A stretch of DNA of 64,000 nt from Rhodococcus sp. 14-1411-2a (GTDB lineage: Bacteria; Actinomycetota; Actinomycetes; Mycobacteriales; Mycobacteriaceae): assembly GCF_002259485.1 (NCBI RefSeq), contig NZ_NPGA01000015.1, positions 496,001 through 560,000 of the forward strand. The letters are read 5' to 3'. Shown one piece after another: positions 51,364 to 60,700 of the stretch (position 1 is its first letter; each line of letters opens with the position of its first letter). The notes under the pieces are model-generated. The model worked only from the letters and a program-made list of their open reading frames with translations. It made no database searches and was not told where the DNA came from. A program made the translations under genes and the position numbers.

Positions 51364-52283
51364 CAGGGCAGGCAATGACGGATCAGGCGATGACGGAGCC
51401 ACAGCGGATGCTCCTGGTACACGCGCATCCGGACGACGAAACCATCACCACCGGCGGCACCATCGCGCATTACGTCCGCGCCGGGGCCGAGGTCACGGTG
51501 CTCACCTGCTCGCTCGGCGAGGAGGGAGAAGTGATCGGTGAGACATGGGCCGATCTGGTGGTCGATCGCGCTGATCAGCTCGGCGGCTACCGGATCCTGG
51601 AATTGCACCGCGCGCTCGCTGCCCTGGGCTGCAACCCGCCGCGCTTTCTCGGCGGTGCCGGACGCTGGCGGGATTCCGGGATGGCAGGGACGTCGGCGGC
51701 TCGCAAACCGCGCGCATTCGTCAACGCGGACCGTGACGAGGCCCTCGGAGCGCTCGTGGCGGTCATGCGGGAGCTCCGGCCGCAGGTCGTCGTCGGTTAC
51801 GACCCCGAGGGCGGGTACGGCCACCCCGATCACCAGCAGGTGCACTCGCTGGTGACCGAGGCCGTCGAGATCTGCGGAACCGAGGTCTACCCCGTTGCCG
51901 GAGCGCCGTGGGAGGTGTCGAAGTTCTACTGGACCGTCACCGGACACGATCAACTGCAGTCGGGTCTCGCCGCGATCGACGAGCTTCCGGCCGGATGGCG
52001 ACTGCCGGTCGACGGTGAGCTGCCCAGCGTCCCGGAAAGCACGATCACCACCAGTATCGACATTCGGGGCGTGCTCGACGCCAAGCGGGAAGCACTGCGC
52101 GCACATGCGACTCAGGTGACCGTCGCGCCGTCGGGCAACGAGTACGCACTGTCCAACGACATCGCCCAGCCGATATTGCTCGACGAGCAGTACGTGCTCG
52201 TGCGGGGCGAATCCGGCAGCGATGCGACGGGCAGGGAGACGGACCTTTTCGCAGGCGTACTAGGCTGTGCTTCGCATCACTGA
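51360..52283 (+). CDS. mshB: N-acetyl-1-D-myo-inositol-2-amino-2-deoxy-glucopyranoside deacetylase MshB
   Basis: MshB is a zinc deacetylase that makes GlcN-Ins, the second step of mycothiol biosynthesis. The 307-residue protein carries the zinc motif HAHPDDE (21-27), TCSLGEEGEVIG, DRADQLGGYRILEL, FLGGAGRWRDSGMAGT and the second zinc site VVGYDPEGGYGHPDHQQVHSL. The end is HATQVTV, ALSNDIAQPILLDEQYVLVRG. Several ATGs are clustered (51360, 51375, 51390, 51408). Comparison with M. tuberculosis MshB favours 51390 (MTEPQRMLLV) or 51408, but 51360 fits the overlap with the mini-ORF. Confidence 0.95.
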   Translation: MTGQAMTDQAMTEPQRMLLVHAHPDDETITTGGTIAHYVRAGAEVTVLTCSLGEEGEVIGETWADLVVDRADQLGGYRILELHRALAALGCNPPRFLGGAGRWRDSGMAGTSAARKPRAFVNADRDEALGALVAVMRELRPQVVVGYDPEGGYGHPDHQQVHSLVTEAVEICGTEVYPVAGAPWEVSKFYWTVTGHDQLQSGLAAIDELPAGWRLPVDGELPSVPESTITTSIDIRGVLDAKREALRAHATQVTVAPSGNEYALSNDIAQPILLDEQYVLVRGESGSDATGRETDLFAGVLGCASHH

Positions 52284-52326
52284 ATGACCACGGCATCGAT
52301 CTCACCACAGCAGGGGCGGAACACAC

Positions 52327-52485
52327 ATGTACAACTGGGTAGTGCAGGACGCCATCGTTGCGTTCGTCGATTCTCTCAAGCCGCAGTTCGGCGCACAGGC
52401 AGATCTGTACCAGTACGTTCTGGGTCAGATCGCCATGGGCGCGAGCAATCTGCTCACCTCGCTCGGGTACCCGCCGGTTTCCTGA
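52327..52485 (+). CDS. Unknown 52-residue protein
   Basis: The frame begins MYNWVVQDAIVAFVDSLKPQ and continues FGAQADLYQYVLGQIAMGAS, ending NLLTSLGYPPVS. It is helical and amphipathic, with no signal peptide. AGGGGCGGAA lies seven to ten bases before the ATG. It stands between mshB and the membrane protein that matches Rv1171. I do not recognise a family. Good ribosome spacing and clean codon use support it. Confidence 0.55.
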   Translation: MYNWVVQDAIVAFVDSLKPQFGAQADLYQYVLGQIAMGASNLLTSLGYPPVS

Positions 52486-52530
52486 GTGCCGGCGCACTGA
52501 AACAACCAGGGTCAAGGCAGTATTGGGCGC

Positions 52531-52983
52531 ATGATCTCGAAAGCTGCATCCAATACTGTCGCCCTGGTGTCCTGGGCGACGGTCGCAGTGCTGGTGTTCG
52601 ACGGCTTTCTGTCCGGAATTCTGTCGGTCTTCTTTCTCCCGACCTACCTCGGTTCGGTGCAATTCCCCGTCAGCGCACTGCTCGGCGGAGTTGCCAACGT
52701 CGCGTTGATCCTGGCGGCGCGCAAGGTCGCCGAGCGGCCGCTCTGGGTGGCGTCACCCTTGATCGGATGGTTCGCCGCGGTTCTGCTGTGCATGTTCGGC
52801 GGGCCTGGCGGCGACGTTCTCCTGCTCGCCGATTGGCGCACCATGCTGCTGATCGTTGCCGGAGCGGGCCCCGCGGGAGTGCTGCTGTTCATGTTCCGGA
52901 TGAAGGCGATCACAGCAAGCGTGCATGCCGACCCGCATCCCGCAGTACGTCCTCGATCATCGTCGGAGTCAACAGTCCGGTGA
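52531..52983 (+). CDS. Small integral membrane protein (Rv1171-like position)
   Basis: This 150-residue protein has four membrane segments: VALVSWATVAVLVFDGFLSGILSV, VSALLGGVANVALILAA, WVASPLIGWFAAVLLCMFGG and MLLIVAGAGPAGVLLFMF. A hydrophilic tail of about 25 residues follows. In M. tuberculosis a membrane protein (Rv1171) follows mshB, and this is its likely counterpart. The function is unknown. The tail coding region overlaps the end of the convergent uracil-DNA glycosylase gene by 74 bases, an unusually long overlap. Confidence 0.68.
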   Translation: MISKAASNTVALVSWATVAVLVFDGFLSGILSVFFLPTYLGSVQFPVSALLGGVANVALILAARKVAERPLWVASPLIGWFAAVLLCMFGGPGGDVLLLADWRTMLLIVAGAGPAGVLLFMFRMKAITASVHADPHPAVRPRSSSESTVR

Positions 52984-53605
52984 AGGTGTTTCGCTGGCTG
53001 ACGTGATAGCTGGCGAACACGGTGATCGAGCCCAGATCGAGCTTGGCTCCATGCCCGAACTTCGGTGCAGGCCTTGGTATCTCCCATCCATTGGCCGCCA
53101 GTATGGGCAACAGGGACTGCCAGCCGAAGGCGCCGAGAACGAGCACCGACCGTAGCGTCGGGCGCAGCAACCGCAATTCGTCGTCCAGCCAGGGCCTGCA
53201 TGCATCTCGCTCGGCGGGAGTCGGCTTGTTCTGCGGTGGAGCGCAGTGCACCGGCGCGGCAATGCGAACTCCGTTGAGCGCCAACCCGTCTCCGATATGT
53301 GTCGCGGTGGGTTGGTTGGCCAAACCGACCGCATGCATCGCGCGATAGAGAACGTCCCCGCTTCGGTCTCCGGTGAACATCCGGCCGGTGCGGTTGCCGC
53401 CGTGCGCTGCCGGGGCCAGCCCGACGATCAGCATGGCCGCGTCGGCGGGTCCGAAACTGGGAACCGCTCTACCCCAATATGTTTCGTTCGCAAAAGCGGC
53501 TCGCTTCTCGAGCGCGACCTGCTCGCGCCATTGCACCAGACGCGGGCAGGCGCGGCATTCCGACACTGCGAGGTCGAGTTCCTCGATGCTCTGCGGCCGC
53601 GTCAT
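52910..53605 (-). CDS. Type 5 uracil-DNA glycosylase (UdgB-like)
   Basis: This 231-residue iron-sulfur DNA glycosylase removes uracil and other deaminated bases. It has the cluster motif CRACPRLVQWRE near the N-terminus and two later cysteines (HCAPPQNKPTPAERDAC). The active-site block is LIVGLAPAAHGGNRTGRMFTGDRSGD; the lack of a polar catalytic residue in GLAPAAHG is typical of family 5. The DNA-intercalation loop is SYHVSQRNTFTGLLT. ATG 53605 (MTRPQSIEEL) is preferred; the frame is open to 53638, inside the PH-domain gene. Confidence 0.9.
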   Translation of the reverse strand: MTRPQSIEELDLAVSECRACPRLVQWREQVALEKRAAFANETYWGRAVPSFGPADAAMLIVGLAPAAHGGNRTGRMFTGDRSGDVLYRAMHAVGLANQPTATHIGDGLALNGVRIAAPVHCAPPQNKPTPAERDACRPWLDDELRLLRPTLRSVLVLGAFGWQSLLPILAANGWEIPRPAPKFGHGAKLDLGSITVFASYHVSQRNTFTGLLTPTMIEDVLRDAGRHARLL

Positions 53606-53606
53606 G

Positions 53607-55136
53607 TCAGGTTCGGTGCAGCCAGATGTCCCCGGCACCAGGGGTGACGGCGTCGATCATCGCCCACGCGTTCTCGATGGGGATGTCGATCACCTCGTAG
53701 TGGCCGACGCCGGCCGGAGTAGCGGCGACGATGGTGGCCACCCCGGCGCGACGCTGGAAGAACGTCTGCCGCACCGTCCAGCCGATGATGCCTGCGGCCT
53801 CGAGGCTGTGCCGACTCCTGTCGAGCGAGCCGTGTCGGGTGATGAGCCAACCGGGCAGTACCGCGTGGCCGAGTCCACGGAAGCGATCGTGCGCGAGCCC
53901 GAAGGCGGCGAGGAACAACACCCCGAGCGTGATCCAGGCGAGTATCGGGATGGGCGCGCCGACGTACTGCGCGATTGAAAGGCCGGCCGCGATGACCACC
54001 ACCGGCAGCACCGCCCGGGTGTAGCGGCGACGCCGCGCCGCAGGTCCGTGCTGCAGCAGGGGGCGGTCGGCACCGCCGTGCAACCCGGCGTCGCCGAGGA
54101 CCGTGGTCATCATGCGGAGTGCCTCGGCGCGCGGGGCCTGGGGGAGCAGCAGCGACGATTCCTTCTTCTCGGCGCTGACGCCGGTCATGATGGCGTCGAG
54201 CCTGGCACCTTTCACCGCGCGCAGCAGCAGTGGTTCGGACAGTGACGTGCCGCGCAGCCGCTTGCGATCGAGTGTCGACTGACGGGTCCGCAGCAGTCCG
54301 TGACTGACGTGCAGCGTGCGCCCCTGATCGGTGACCGTCAGGTTGGCGTAGGTCAACAGGTAGCGAACGCACGCGAAGATGCTCGACACGACCAGCAGCG
54401 CAATCAGGGCCACGACCACGAACAATGCGATTCCCAGTTGCTCTGCGGAATCGATACTGTTGGAGACCACCGAGGACTCCGCCAATGTTCGCCCGAGTCC
54501 GTACTGGAACAGCACACCGACGGCCGCGGCGATGGTGACGATGCCGGTGATGGAGAACGGTGCGAACCGCACCCACGAGAACTGCCAGTGAGCGATCTCC
54601 ACTTCGGGCCCCGATGCCGCCGTCGGCATCCCGTCGGACGTCGGTATCTGTCCAGAGACCCGCTGCAGCAGATCTCCACGAAGCGCAGGCACCAGTGACG
54701 TGTCGAGAGCGTTGAGCTCGAAGGCCTCGCCGTTGCCTGCTTGTCGGCCGGTGCCGATACGCAGGATGGACAGCCCCAGCACCCGGTGCAGAACGTTGGC
54801 CTCCACATCGACCGACCGAATCCTGTTGCGCGGAATGGACAGAACTTTCTTCTGCAGCACCCCGCTGCGCAGCTGCACGTGCACCGGACCGATCCGGTAA
54901 CTGGTGGTGAACCACCGCAGGATCGCGAACACCACGACGACCACCAGAATGCCGAGACTCCAGTAGTGGTTACCGCTCTGGCTGCCGACGAAGAACGAGA
55001 TCAGCAATACGGGCAGGAGCTTGATGCCCTCGTTCACCGGATGTACCAACAACATTCGCTTGTCCAGGCGCAGCCACGGCTGCTCCTCCTCGACGGCCAG
55101 CAGTTCTGCCTGATCCTGAGGGTCACCAACGGTCAC
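53607..55136 (-). CDS. Membrane protein with bacterial PH domains (YdbT-like)
   Basis: This 509-residue protein has three bPH2 domains separated by paired membrane segments (LLPVLLISFFVGS, YWSLGILVVVVVFAILRWF; SITGIVTIAAAVGVLFQYG; LFVVVALIALLVVSSIFAC; AVLPVVVIAAGLSIAQYV, ILAWITLGVLFLAAFGLA). The PH blocks read VHVQLRSGVLQKKVLSIPRNRIRSVDVE, LHVSHGLLRTRQSTLDRKRLRG and WLITRHGSLDRSRHSLEAAGIIGWTV. This is the YdbT architecture, and the smaller YdbS partner lies just upstream with a GTGA overlap. The function in bacteria is unknown, with a membrane stress role suggested in Bacillus. Confidence 0.87.
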   Translation of the reverse strand: MTVGDPQDQAELLAVEEEQPWLRLDKRMLLVHPVNEGIKLLPVLLISFFVGSQSGNHYWSLGILVVVVVFAILRWFTTSYRIGPVHVQLRSGVLQKKVLSIPRNRIRSVDVEANVLHRVLGLSILRIGTGRQAGNGEAFELNALDTSLVPALRGDLLQRVSGQIPTSDGMPTAASGPEVEIAHWQFSWVRFAPFSITGIVTIAAAVGVLFQYGLGRTLAESSVVSNSIDSAEQLGIALFVVVALIALLVVSSIFACVRYLLTYANLTVTDQGRTLHVSHGLLRTRQSTLDRKRLRGTSLSEPLLLRAVKGARLDAIMTGVSAEKKESSLLLPQAPRAEALRMMTTVLGDAGLHGGADRPLLQHGPAARRRRYTRAVLPVVVIAAGLSIAQYVGAPIPILAWITLGVLFLAAFGLAHDRFRGLGHAVLPGWLITRHGSLDRSRHSLEAAGIIGWTVRQTFFQRRAGVATIVAATPAGVGHYEVIDIPIENAWAMIDAVTPGAGDIWLHRT

Positions 55137-55621
55137 GTTGCGTCTCCGACGGTACGGCCGGCGATGTCGGTGAGTCGCGCGACCGTCTTGTCCGCGACTT
55201 CCTGGTCGAGCGCCGTGATCTTCACCGCGCCGGCAGAGGACGCCGTCGTGACCGTGACCGTGGCCAACCCCAGCAGGCGATCGAGAGGTCCGCGCTCGGT
55301 GTCGACGGTCTGTACCCGCGAGATCGGTGCGATGCGTCGCTCCTGGCTCAGCCAGCCGGTGCGGGTGTAGACCGCGGTGTCACTGATCTCCCAGCGATGC
55401 ACGCGATACCGCCACTGGGGCACGATCGCGATGTGCAGCACAGCGAGCACGACCGAGGCGACGAAGACGGCCACATGCGGCCAGGTCGTCCAATTCGAGT
55501 CGACGATTGCCCACACGATCTGGGCGACGAAGATCGGTACCCACAGCAGACCGGCACTCAGAGCCCAGAGCAGACGTGCGCGCGGAGACGGTTGCCACTG
55601 TGGATCGGTCATCGTTGTCAC
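55133..55621 (-). CDS. Membrane protein with bacterial PH domain (YdbS-like)
   Basis: The 162-residue protein has two membrane segments (LLWALSAGLLWVPIFVAQIVWAIV and HVAVFVASVVLAVLHIAIV) followed by one bPH2 domain: YRVHRWEISDTAVYTRTGWLSQERRIAPISRVQTVDTERGPLDRLLGLATVTV, then KITALDQEVADKTVARL. It is the YdbS partner of the downstream YdbT-like gene, overlapping by GTGA. The start is GTG 55621 or ATG 55612 (MTDPQWQPS). Confidence 0.87.
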   Translation of the reverse strand: MTTMTDPQWQPSPRARLLWALSAGLLWVPIFVAQIVWAIVDSNWTTWPHVAVFVASVVLAVLHIAIVPQWRYRVHRWEISDTAVYTRTGWLSQERRIAPISRVQTVDTERGPLDRLLGLATVTVTTASSAGAVKITALDQEVADKTVARLTDIAGRTVGDAT

Positions 55622-55661
55622 GGGTACAAACCTATGGGTGTCGTTTGGTATCCACCACCCC

Positions 55662-55753
55662 GGAGCCTGCGGAACGACCCGAGTAGCCGGGAGTGGAGTC
55701 TGCGGAATGACCTAGCAAGCCGGGAGTGGAGCCTGCGGAACGACCCGAGTAGG
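55662..55753. repeat. 33-bp tandem repeat, 2.8 copies, before fbiC
   Basis: The units are 55662-55694, 55695-55727 and the partial 55728-55753. Each begins GGAGYCTGCGGAAYGACC. The first two are 33 bases long and end SCGGGAGT. Copies 1 and 3 are identical over their first 25 bases; copy 2 differs at four or five positions. The array fills most of the 142-base gap between the divergent PH-domain gene and fbiC, ending ten bases before the fbiC start. Confidence 0.85.
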
Positions 55754-55763
55754 GGAGGGGCGG

Positions 55764-58340
55764 GTGGCACGTGCGTACCAGGAAGCGCATGATCGACTGG
55801 TGACTTCGTTGCCTGACACCGCTCCAGCTGCTTCTGCCATGCGCCGCGTTCTGCGTCGTGCCCGGGACGGAGTCTCGTTGAACGTCGACGAGGCGACGGT
55901 TCTGCTGTACGCGCGTGGGGACGATCTGGTGGATCTGATGGCGTCGGCTGCGCGGGTTCGTGATGCGGGTCTCGAGTCGGCGGGGCGTCCGAAGACGGTG
56001 TCGTACTCGCGAAAGGTGTTCGTACCCATCACCCGGTTGTGCCGCGACAAGTGCCACTACTGCACGTTCGTTACGGTCCCGGGCAAGCTCAACGCTTCCG
56101 GGCACGGGATGTTCATGGATCCCGACGAGATCATCGACGTCGCCCGCAAGGGTGCCGCGCTGGGCTGCAAGGAAGCACTGTTCACCCTCGGCGACCGGCC
56201 GGAGGAGCGGTGGCCCGAGGCCAAGGCGTGGCTCGACTCGCGCGGCTACGACTCCACGCTCGACTACGTGCGCGCCATGTCGATCAGGGTGCTCGAGGAG
56301 ACCGGTTTGCTGCCGCACCTCAATCCCGGTGTGATGTCGTGGCAGGAACTCTCGCGCCTCAAGCCGGTCGCTCCGTCGATGGGGATGATGCTCGAGACCA
56401 CCTCGCGTCGGTTGTTCGAGGAGAAGGGGCAGGCGCACTACGGCAGTCCGGACAAGGATCCCGAGGTTCGCCTGCGCACGCTGACCGACGCGGGACGGCT
56501 CAACATTCCGTTCACGACCGGCATTCTGGTCGGTATCGGCGAGACGCTGCGTGACCGCGCCGAGTCGATCATGGCAATTCGCAAGGTGCACAAATCTTTC
56601 GGGCACGTGCAAGAAATCATCGTGCAGAACTTCCTGGCCAAGTCCGATACCGCGATGCGGTCCGTTCCCGACGCCGGTCTCGAGGAATTCCTGGCGACGA
56701 TCGCGGTGACGCGGATGGTGGTCGGCCCGTCGATGCGGATTCAGGCTCCGCCGAACCTGGTGGCAGCGGAGGAGACCGCAGCGTTGCTGGGCGCAGGCGT
56801 CGACGATTGGGGCGGGGTCTCGCCTCTGACCCCCGATCACGTCAATCCCGAGCGGCCGTGGCCGAACCTCGACACCCTGGCGGAACTTTCCGACAAGGCG
56901 GGCTACCGCTTGGTGGAACGTGTTGCAGCGCAGCCGCAGTACGTCCTCGCCGGTGCTCCGTGGATCGATCCGCGGATATCGGCGCACGTGCGGGCGCTGG
57001 CCGATCCCGAAACCGGCATGGCGCGCGAGAACGTGAACCCGACGGGGCTGCCGTGGCAGGAGCCGGACGAGGAGTGGGAGTCCTCGGGCCGCGTCGACCT
57101 GAACACCGAGATCGACACCCAGGGGCGTAACACCGAGACGCGTTCGGATTTGGCGAATGCGTTCGGCGACTGGGATTCGATCCGCGAGCAGGTGCGTGAT
57201 CTCGCGGGCCTCGAACGGGTGGACCGGGACCTGGTCTCGGCGTTGACGGCTGCGGAGAAGGACCCGGCCGGGTTGTCCGACGAGCAGTACCTCGCGCTCG
57301 CGACCGCCGAGGGCCCGGGAATGGACGCTGTCGCTGCCCTCGCCGACGATCTGCGCAAGCAGGTCAACGGAGACACCGTCACCTACGTGGTGAACCGGAA
57401 CATCAACTTCACCAACATCTGCTACACCGGCTGCCGTTTCTGCGCGTTCGCTCAGCGCAAGGGTGACGCCGACGCATTCACGTTGTCCACCACCGAGGTC
57501 GCCGATCGGGCGTGGGAAGCGCACGTCGTCGGGGCCACCGAGGTGTGCATGCAGGGCGGGATCGACCCCGAACTGCCGGTGACGGGTTACGCCGATCTGG
57601 TTCGCGCGGTCAAGGCCAAGGTGCCGTCGATGCACGTGCACGCCTTCTCTCCGATGGAGATCGTCAACGGGGCATCGCGGGGCGGTCAGTCGATCCGTGA
57701 GTGGCTCACCGAACTCCGGGCCGCGGGGCTGGACTCGATCCCGGGAACGGCCGCGGAGATTCTCGACGACGAGGTCCGCTGGGTACTCACCAAGGGCAAG
57801 CTGCCCGCGGCCGAGTGGATCGAAGTGATCACCACCGCGCACGAGGTCGGTCTGCGGTCGAGTTCGACGATGATGTACGGCCACGTCGACAATCCGTCGC
57901 ACTGGGTCGGCCATCTGAACGTGCTCAAGAAGATCCAGGACAAGACCGGTGGGTTCACCGAGTTCGTGCCGCTGCCGTTCGTGCACCAGTCCTCGCCGCT
58001 GTATCTGGCCGGGGCCTCGCGACCCGGCCCGACCAACCGGGACAACCGCGCCGTGCATGCTTTGGCCCGGATCATGCTGCACGGCCGAATCGACAATATT
58101 CAGACCTCATGGGTGAAATTGGGAATCACGGGTACACAGGCGATGCTGAACGGGGGCGCGAACGATCTGGGCGGGACCCTGATGGAGGAGACGATCTCAC
58201 GCATGGCGGGTTCGCAGAACGGTTCGGAGAAGACCGTTGCGGAACTGCACGAGATCGCCGACGGCATCGGACGACCGGTTCGTCAGCGCACCACCACGTA
58301 CGGCCCGGCTCCGGCGGTGTCCGTTGCCGGCCTGATCTGA
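55764..58340 (+). CDS. fbiC: 7,8-didemethyl-8-hydroxy-5-deazariboflavin (FO) synthase FbiC
   Basis: FbiC makes FO, the chromophore of coenzyme F420, from tyrosine and a ribityl-diaminouracil. The 858-residue protein is a fusion of the CofG and CofH radical-SAM enzymes. The first cluster motif is CRDKCHYC (Cys93, 97, 100) and the second CYTGCRFC (Cys553, 557, 560). Supporting blocks are [50 protein letters not shown] and [22 protein letters not shown] lies before GTG 55764. Its neighbours (fdxC, dapC) match Rv1173-Rv1178. F420-dependent enzymes are expected elsewhere in the genome. Confidence 0.97.
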   Translation: MARAYQEAHDRLVTSLPDTAPAASAMRRVLRRARDGVSLNVDEATVLLYARGDDLVDLMASAARVRDAGLESAGRPKTVSYSRKVFVPITRLCRDKCHYCTFVTVPGKLNASGHGMFMDPDEIIDVARKGAALGCKEALFTLGDRPEERWPEAKAWLDSRGYDSTLDYVRAMSIRVLEETGLLPHLNPGVMSWQELSRLKPVAPSMGMMLETTSRRLFEEKGQAHYGSPDKDPEVRLRTLTDAGRLNIPFTTGILVGIGETLRDRAESIMAIRKVHKSFGHVQEIIVQNFLAKSDTAMRSVPDAGLEEFLATIAVTRMVVGPSMRIQAPPNLVAAEETAALLGAGVDDWGGVSPLTPDHVNPERPWPNLDTLAELSDKAGYRLVERVAAQPQYVLAGAPWIDPRISAHVRALADPETGMARENVNPTGLPWQEPDEEWESSGRVDLNTEIDTQGRNTETRSDLANAFGDWDSIREQVRDLAGLERVDRDLVSALTAAEKDPAGLSDEQYLALATAEGPGMDAVAALADDLRKQVNGDTVTYVVNRNINFTNICYTGCRFCAFAQRKGDADAFTLSTTEVADRAWEAHVVGATEVCMQGGIDPELPVTGYADLVRAVKAKVPSMHVHAFSPMEIVNGASRGGQSIREWLTELRAAGLDSIPGTAAEILDDEVRWVLTKGKLPAAEWIEVITTAHEVGLRSSSTMMYGHVDNPSHWVGHLNVLKKIQDKTGGFTEFVPLPFVHQSSPLYLAGASRPGPTNRDNRAVHALARIMLHGRIDNIQTSWVKLGITGTQAMLNGGANDLGGTLMEETISRMAGSQNGSEKTVAELHEIADGIGRPVRQRTTTYGPAPAVSVAGLI

Positions 58341-58376
58341 CCCTCGGGGTCACTCTCGAAATGGAGCTTGTCTGAC

Positions 58377-59135
58377 ATGGACGACCGTCGCGTCGCCGCG
58401 GTGCTGAGCAGTGCCGTCGCCATCATCCATCCCGTGCTCGACATCCTCGCGACACGCGACCCGATAGGGCTCAAGGGCAGGACGTTCCGCGAGTCCTCTG
58501 CGGATGATTCGACCCTCGACAACGTCATCGATTTCCTCGCGAAGGCCTTCGACACCACCGACTTCCCGGGCACCGCAGGCTGGGAGAAGCTCGGCAGTGA
58601 CGCTCGGTCGCAGTGGTGGGTCAATCGCATCGGAGCTCTCAACACCGTTGCCGTCGCGTTTCCCGGTGTGTTCGGCATCCTGGTCAACCGCCTGCCGATC
58701 CAGGATCTGCTCGGGTTCGCCAACCAGGCGATGGTGCTCGTCGCCGTGGCCCGTGAATCAGGGGTGACCGACCGCGAGACGCATGTGGCGCTACTTGGTT
58801 CGGTGCTGTGCAAGCGCGACCTGACGGCCCTGGCCGACAGTGCTCCGGCGAAGAAGGAAGAGTCCCCCAAGTCGGGTCCGTTCGCGCTGCTGCGCGGCAT
58901 GTGGCAGATCGCCAACGTGCTGCGCGACGTCGCAGGCGAGCTGGAGAAGCGTCCGCATCCTCGTGGCATCTACCGCGTGCTCGGTGCCATCCCGGTCGTC
59001 GGTGGTGTCGCCGGATACTTCGGCGAGCGAGGCGCGCTCTCTCGTGCCGCCAAGCAGGGCCGCAAGTGGCTTGCGGCCCACAAGAAAGCCTCGAACCTCG
59101 GGGCCGACTCGCCCGCGAAGCAGCTGCGGCGATAG
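58377..59135 (+). CDS. Unknown protein, alpha-helical, 252 residues
   Basis: I do not recognise a family. The protein begins MDDRRVAAVLSSAVAIIHPVLDIL and has a moderately hydrophobic stretch, RIGALNTVAVAFPGVFGILVNRLPIQDLLGFANQAMVLVAVA. A middle section reads LLGSVLCKRDLTALAD, and a glycine-rich hydrophobic segment reads VLGAIPVVGGVAGYFGERGALS. The Lys/Arg-rich end may bind nucleic acid or membrane. ATG 58377 has GGAG 12 bases upstream; TTG 58368 is also open. It lies between fbiC and the ferredoxin gene on the same strand and is probably co-transcribed. Confidence 0.6.
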   Translation: MDDRRVAAVLSSAVAIIHPVLDILATRDPIGLKGRTFRESSADDSTLDNVIDFLAKAFDTTDFPGTAGWEKLGSDARSQWWVNRIGALNTVAVAFPGVFGILVNRLPIQDLLGFANQAMVLVAVARESGVTDRETHVALLGSVLCKRDLTALADSAPAKKEESPKSGPFALLRGMWQIANVLRDVAGELEKRPHPRGIYRVLGAIPVVGGVAGYFGERGALSRAAKQGRKWLAAHKKASNLGADSPAKQLRR

Positions 59136-59248
59136 CCGATCGAGCCAGGTGAGGTCACCCTGGTCGGTTTGCTCCAGGTTCGGACCGCGATACTAGGATG
59201 CTCAGGGCGCGCGAGCGCCCACGATCGATACAGGAGGGGAGAGCAGCA

Positions 59249-59572
59249 GTGACCTACTCGATTGCAGAACCGTGCGTAGATGTACTGGACAAAGCGTGCA
59301 TCGAAGAGTGCCCGGTGGATTGCATCTACGAGGGTAACCGAATGCTGTACATCCACCCCGACGAATGCGTCGACTGCGGAGCCTGCGAGCCCGTGTGCCC
59401 CGTCGAGGCCATTTTCTACGAGGACGACGTGCCCGAGCAGTGGAGCGCATACGTCGGTGCCAACGTCGACTTCTTCGACGACCTGGGATCTCCAGGCGGC
59501 GCTGCGAAGCTCGGCAAGACCGACTACGACCCGCCGTTCATCAAGGCTCTGCCTCCCATGGGCGAGAACTGA
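59249..59572 (+). CDS. fdxC: 7Fe ferredoxin (FdxC type)
   Basis: This 107-residue seven-iron ferredoxin carries electrons with a 3Fe-4S and a 4Fe-4S cluster. The cysteines are Cys9, Cys17, Cys21 and Cys25 (PCVDVLDKACIEECPVDCIYEG) and Cys40, 43, 46 and 50 (CVDCGACEPVCPVEAIFYED), as in Azotobacter FdI-type proteins. The tail ends PPFIKALPPMGEN. AGGAGGGG lies before GTG 59249. It directly precedes dapC and sits in the fbiC block, as in mycobacteria (Rv1177). Confidence 0.95.
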   Translation: MTYSIAEPCVDVLDKACIEECPVDCIYEGNRMLYIHPDECVDCGACEPVCPVEAIFYEDDVPEQWSAYVGANVDFFDDLGSPGGAAKLGKTDYDPPFIKALPPMGEN

Positions 59573-59576
59573 CGCC

Positions 59577-60680
59577 TTGGCACGCAGAGCGGTGGCAGCG
59601 GCGCTGCCCGATTTTCCATGGGACTCGTTGACCGCTGCCAAGGAGAAGGCGTCGGCGCACCCGGGCGGCATCGTCAACCTGTCGGTGGGTACACCGGTGG
59701 ATCCGGTTGCGCAGGTGATCCGTACGGCCTTGAATTCCGTTGCGGGCGAGCCCGGTTACCCCACCACGGTCGGTACCGTCGCGTTGCGCGAGGCCGCGGT
59801 GGCCGCGCTCGAGCGTCGGTACTCGATCACCGGTCTCTCGCCCGACGCGGTGCTCCCGGCCATCGGCACCAAGGAAATGATCGCCTGGCTGCCGACGCTG
59901 CTCGGCCTGGGAGCCGACGACCTGGTTGTCATTCCCGAATTGGCCTACCCCACTTACGAAGTGGGGGCACTGCTGGCGGGCGCGCGAATTCTGCGAGCCG
60001 ACGGGCTGTCGCGTCTGGGCCCCGAGCGGGCGTCGCTGATCTTCGTCAATTCACCGTCCAACCCGTCCGGCAAGGTGCTCGGAGTCGAGCATCTCCGCAA
60101 AGTCGTCGAGTGGGCCCGCGAGCGTGACGCCATCGTCGTCTCGGACGAGTGCTACCTGGGACTGACCTGGGACGCCGAAGCGGTCTCCGTGTTGGATCCG
60201 CGCGTGTGCGACGGCGATCACACCAATCTGCTTGCGGTGCACTCGCTTTCGAAGACCTCGAATCTGGCCAGCTACCGCGCCGGCTTCGTCACCGGCGACG
60301 CATCCCTGGTTGCCGAGTTGCTCGAGGTACGCAAGCACGCGGGCATGATGGTGCCGTTGCCGATCCAGGCCGCCATGACCGCCGCACTGGCCGACGACGA
60401 ACACGAGAACATCCAGCGCGAGCGTTACCGATCACGCAGGACTGTATTGAAGGAAGCCGTCGAAGCAGCCGGATTCACCGTCGACCACTCCGAGGCCGGG
60501 CTGTACCTGTGGGCGACGCGGGGCGACGCGTGCCGCGACACCGTCGACTGGCTCGCCGAACGCGGCATCCTCGCTGCACCGGGAGAGTTCTACGGTCCGA
60601 ACGGTGGACAGCACGTGCGCATCGCACTCACGGCCACGGACGAACGCATCGAGGCTGCGGCGGATCGCCTGCGCGGGTAG
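59577..60680 (+). CDS. dapC: Succinyldiaminopimelate transaminase DapC
   Basis: This PLP aminotransferase of class I/II (367 residues) makes N-succinyl-LL-2,6-diaminopimelate for lysine and peptidoglycan synthesis. Blocks are LPDFPWDSLTAAKEKASAHPGGIVNLSVGTPVDPV, AIGTKEMIAWLPTLLGLG, VIPELAYPTYEVGALLAG, NSPSNPSGKVL and VVSDECYLGLTW. The PLP lysine is in VHSLSKTSNLASYRAGFV, followed by HVRIALTATDERI. The start is TTG 59577, directly after fdxC; GTG 59592 (VAAALPDFPW) is nearly as good and neither has a strong ribosome site. It closely matches Rv1178. Confidence 0.93.
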   Translation: MARRAVAAALPDFPWDSLTAAKEKASAHPGGIVNLSVGTPVDPVAQVIRTALNSVAGEPGYPTTVGTVALREAAVAALERRYSITGLSPDAVLPAIGTKEMIAWLPTLLGLGADDLVVIPELAYPTYEVGALLAGARILRADGLSRLGPERASLIFVNSPSNPSGKVLGVEHLRKVVEWARERDAIVVSDECYLGLTWDAEAVSVLDPRVCDGDHTNLLAVHSLSKTSNLASYRAGFVTGDASLVAELLEVRKHAGMMVPLPIQAAMTAALADDEHENIQRERYRSRRTVLKEAVEAAGFTVDHSEAGLYLWATRGDACRDTVDWLAERGILAAPGEFYGPNGGQHVRIALTATDERIEAAADRLRG

Positions 60681-60700
60681 TCGGGTTTCTCTGGTGCGCC

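Noticed and set aside
55632..58082. 816-codon open frame on the minus strand
   Set aside because: It is antisense to fbiC. Its C-terminal repeats (SAGSTPG...) only reflect the 33-bp DNA repeats at 55662.
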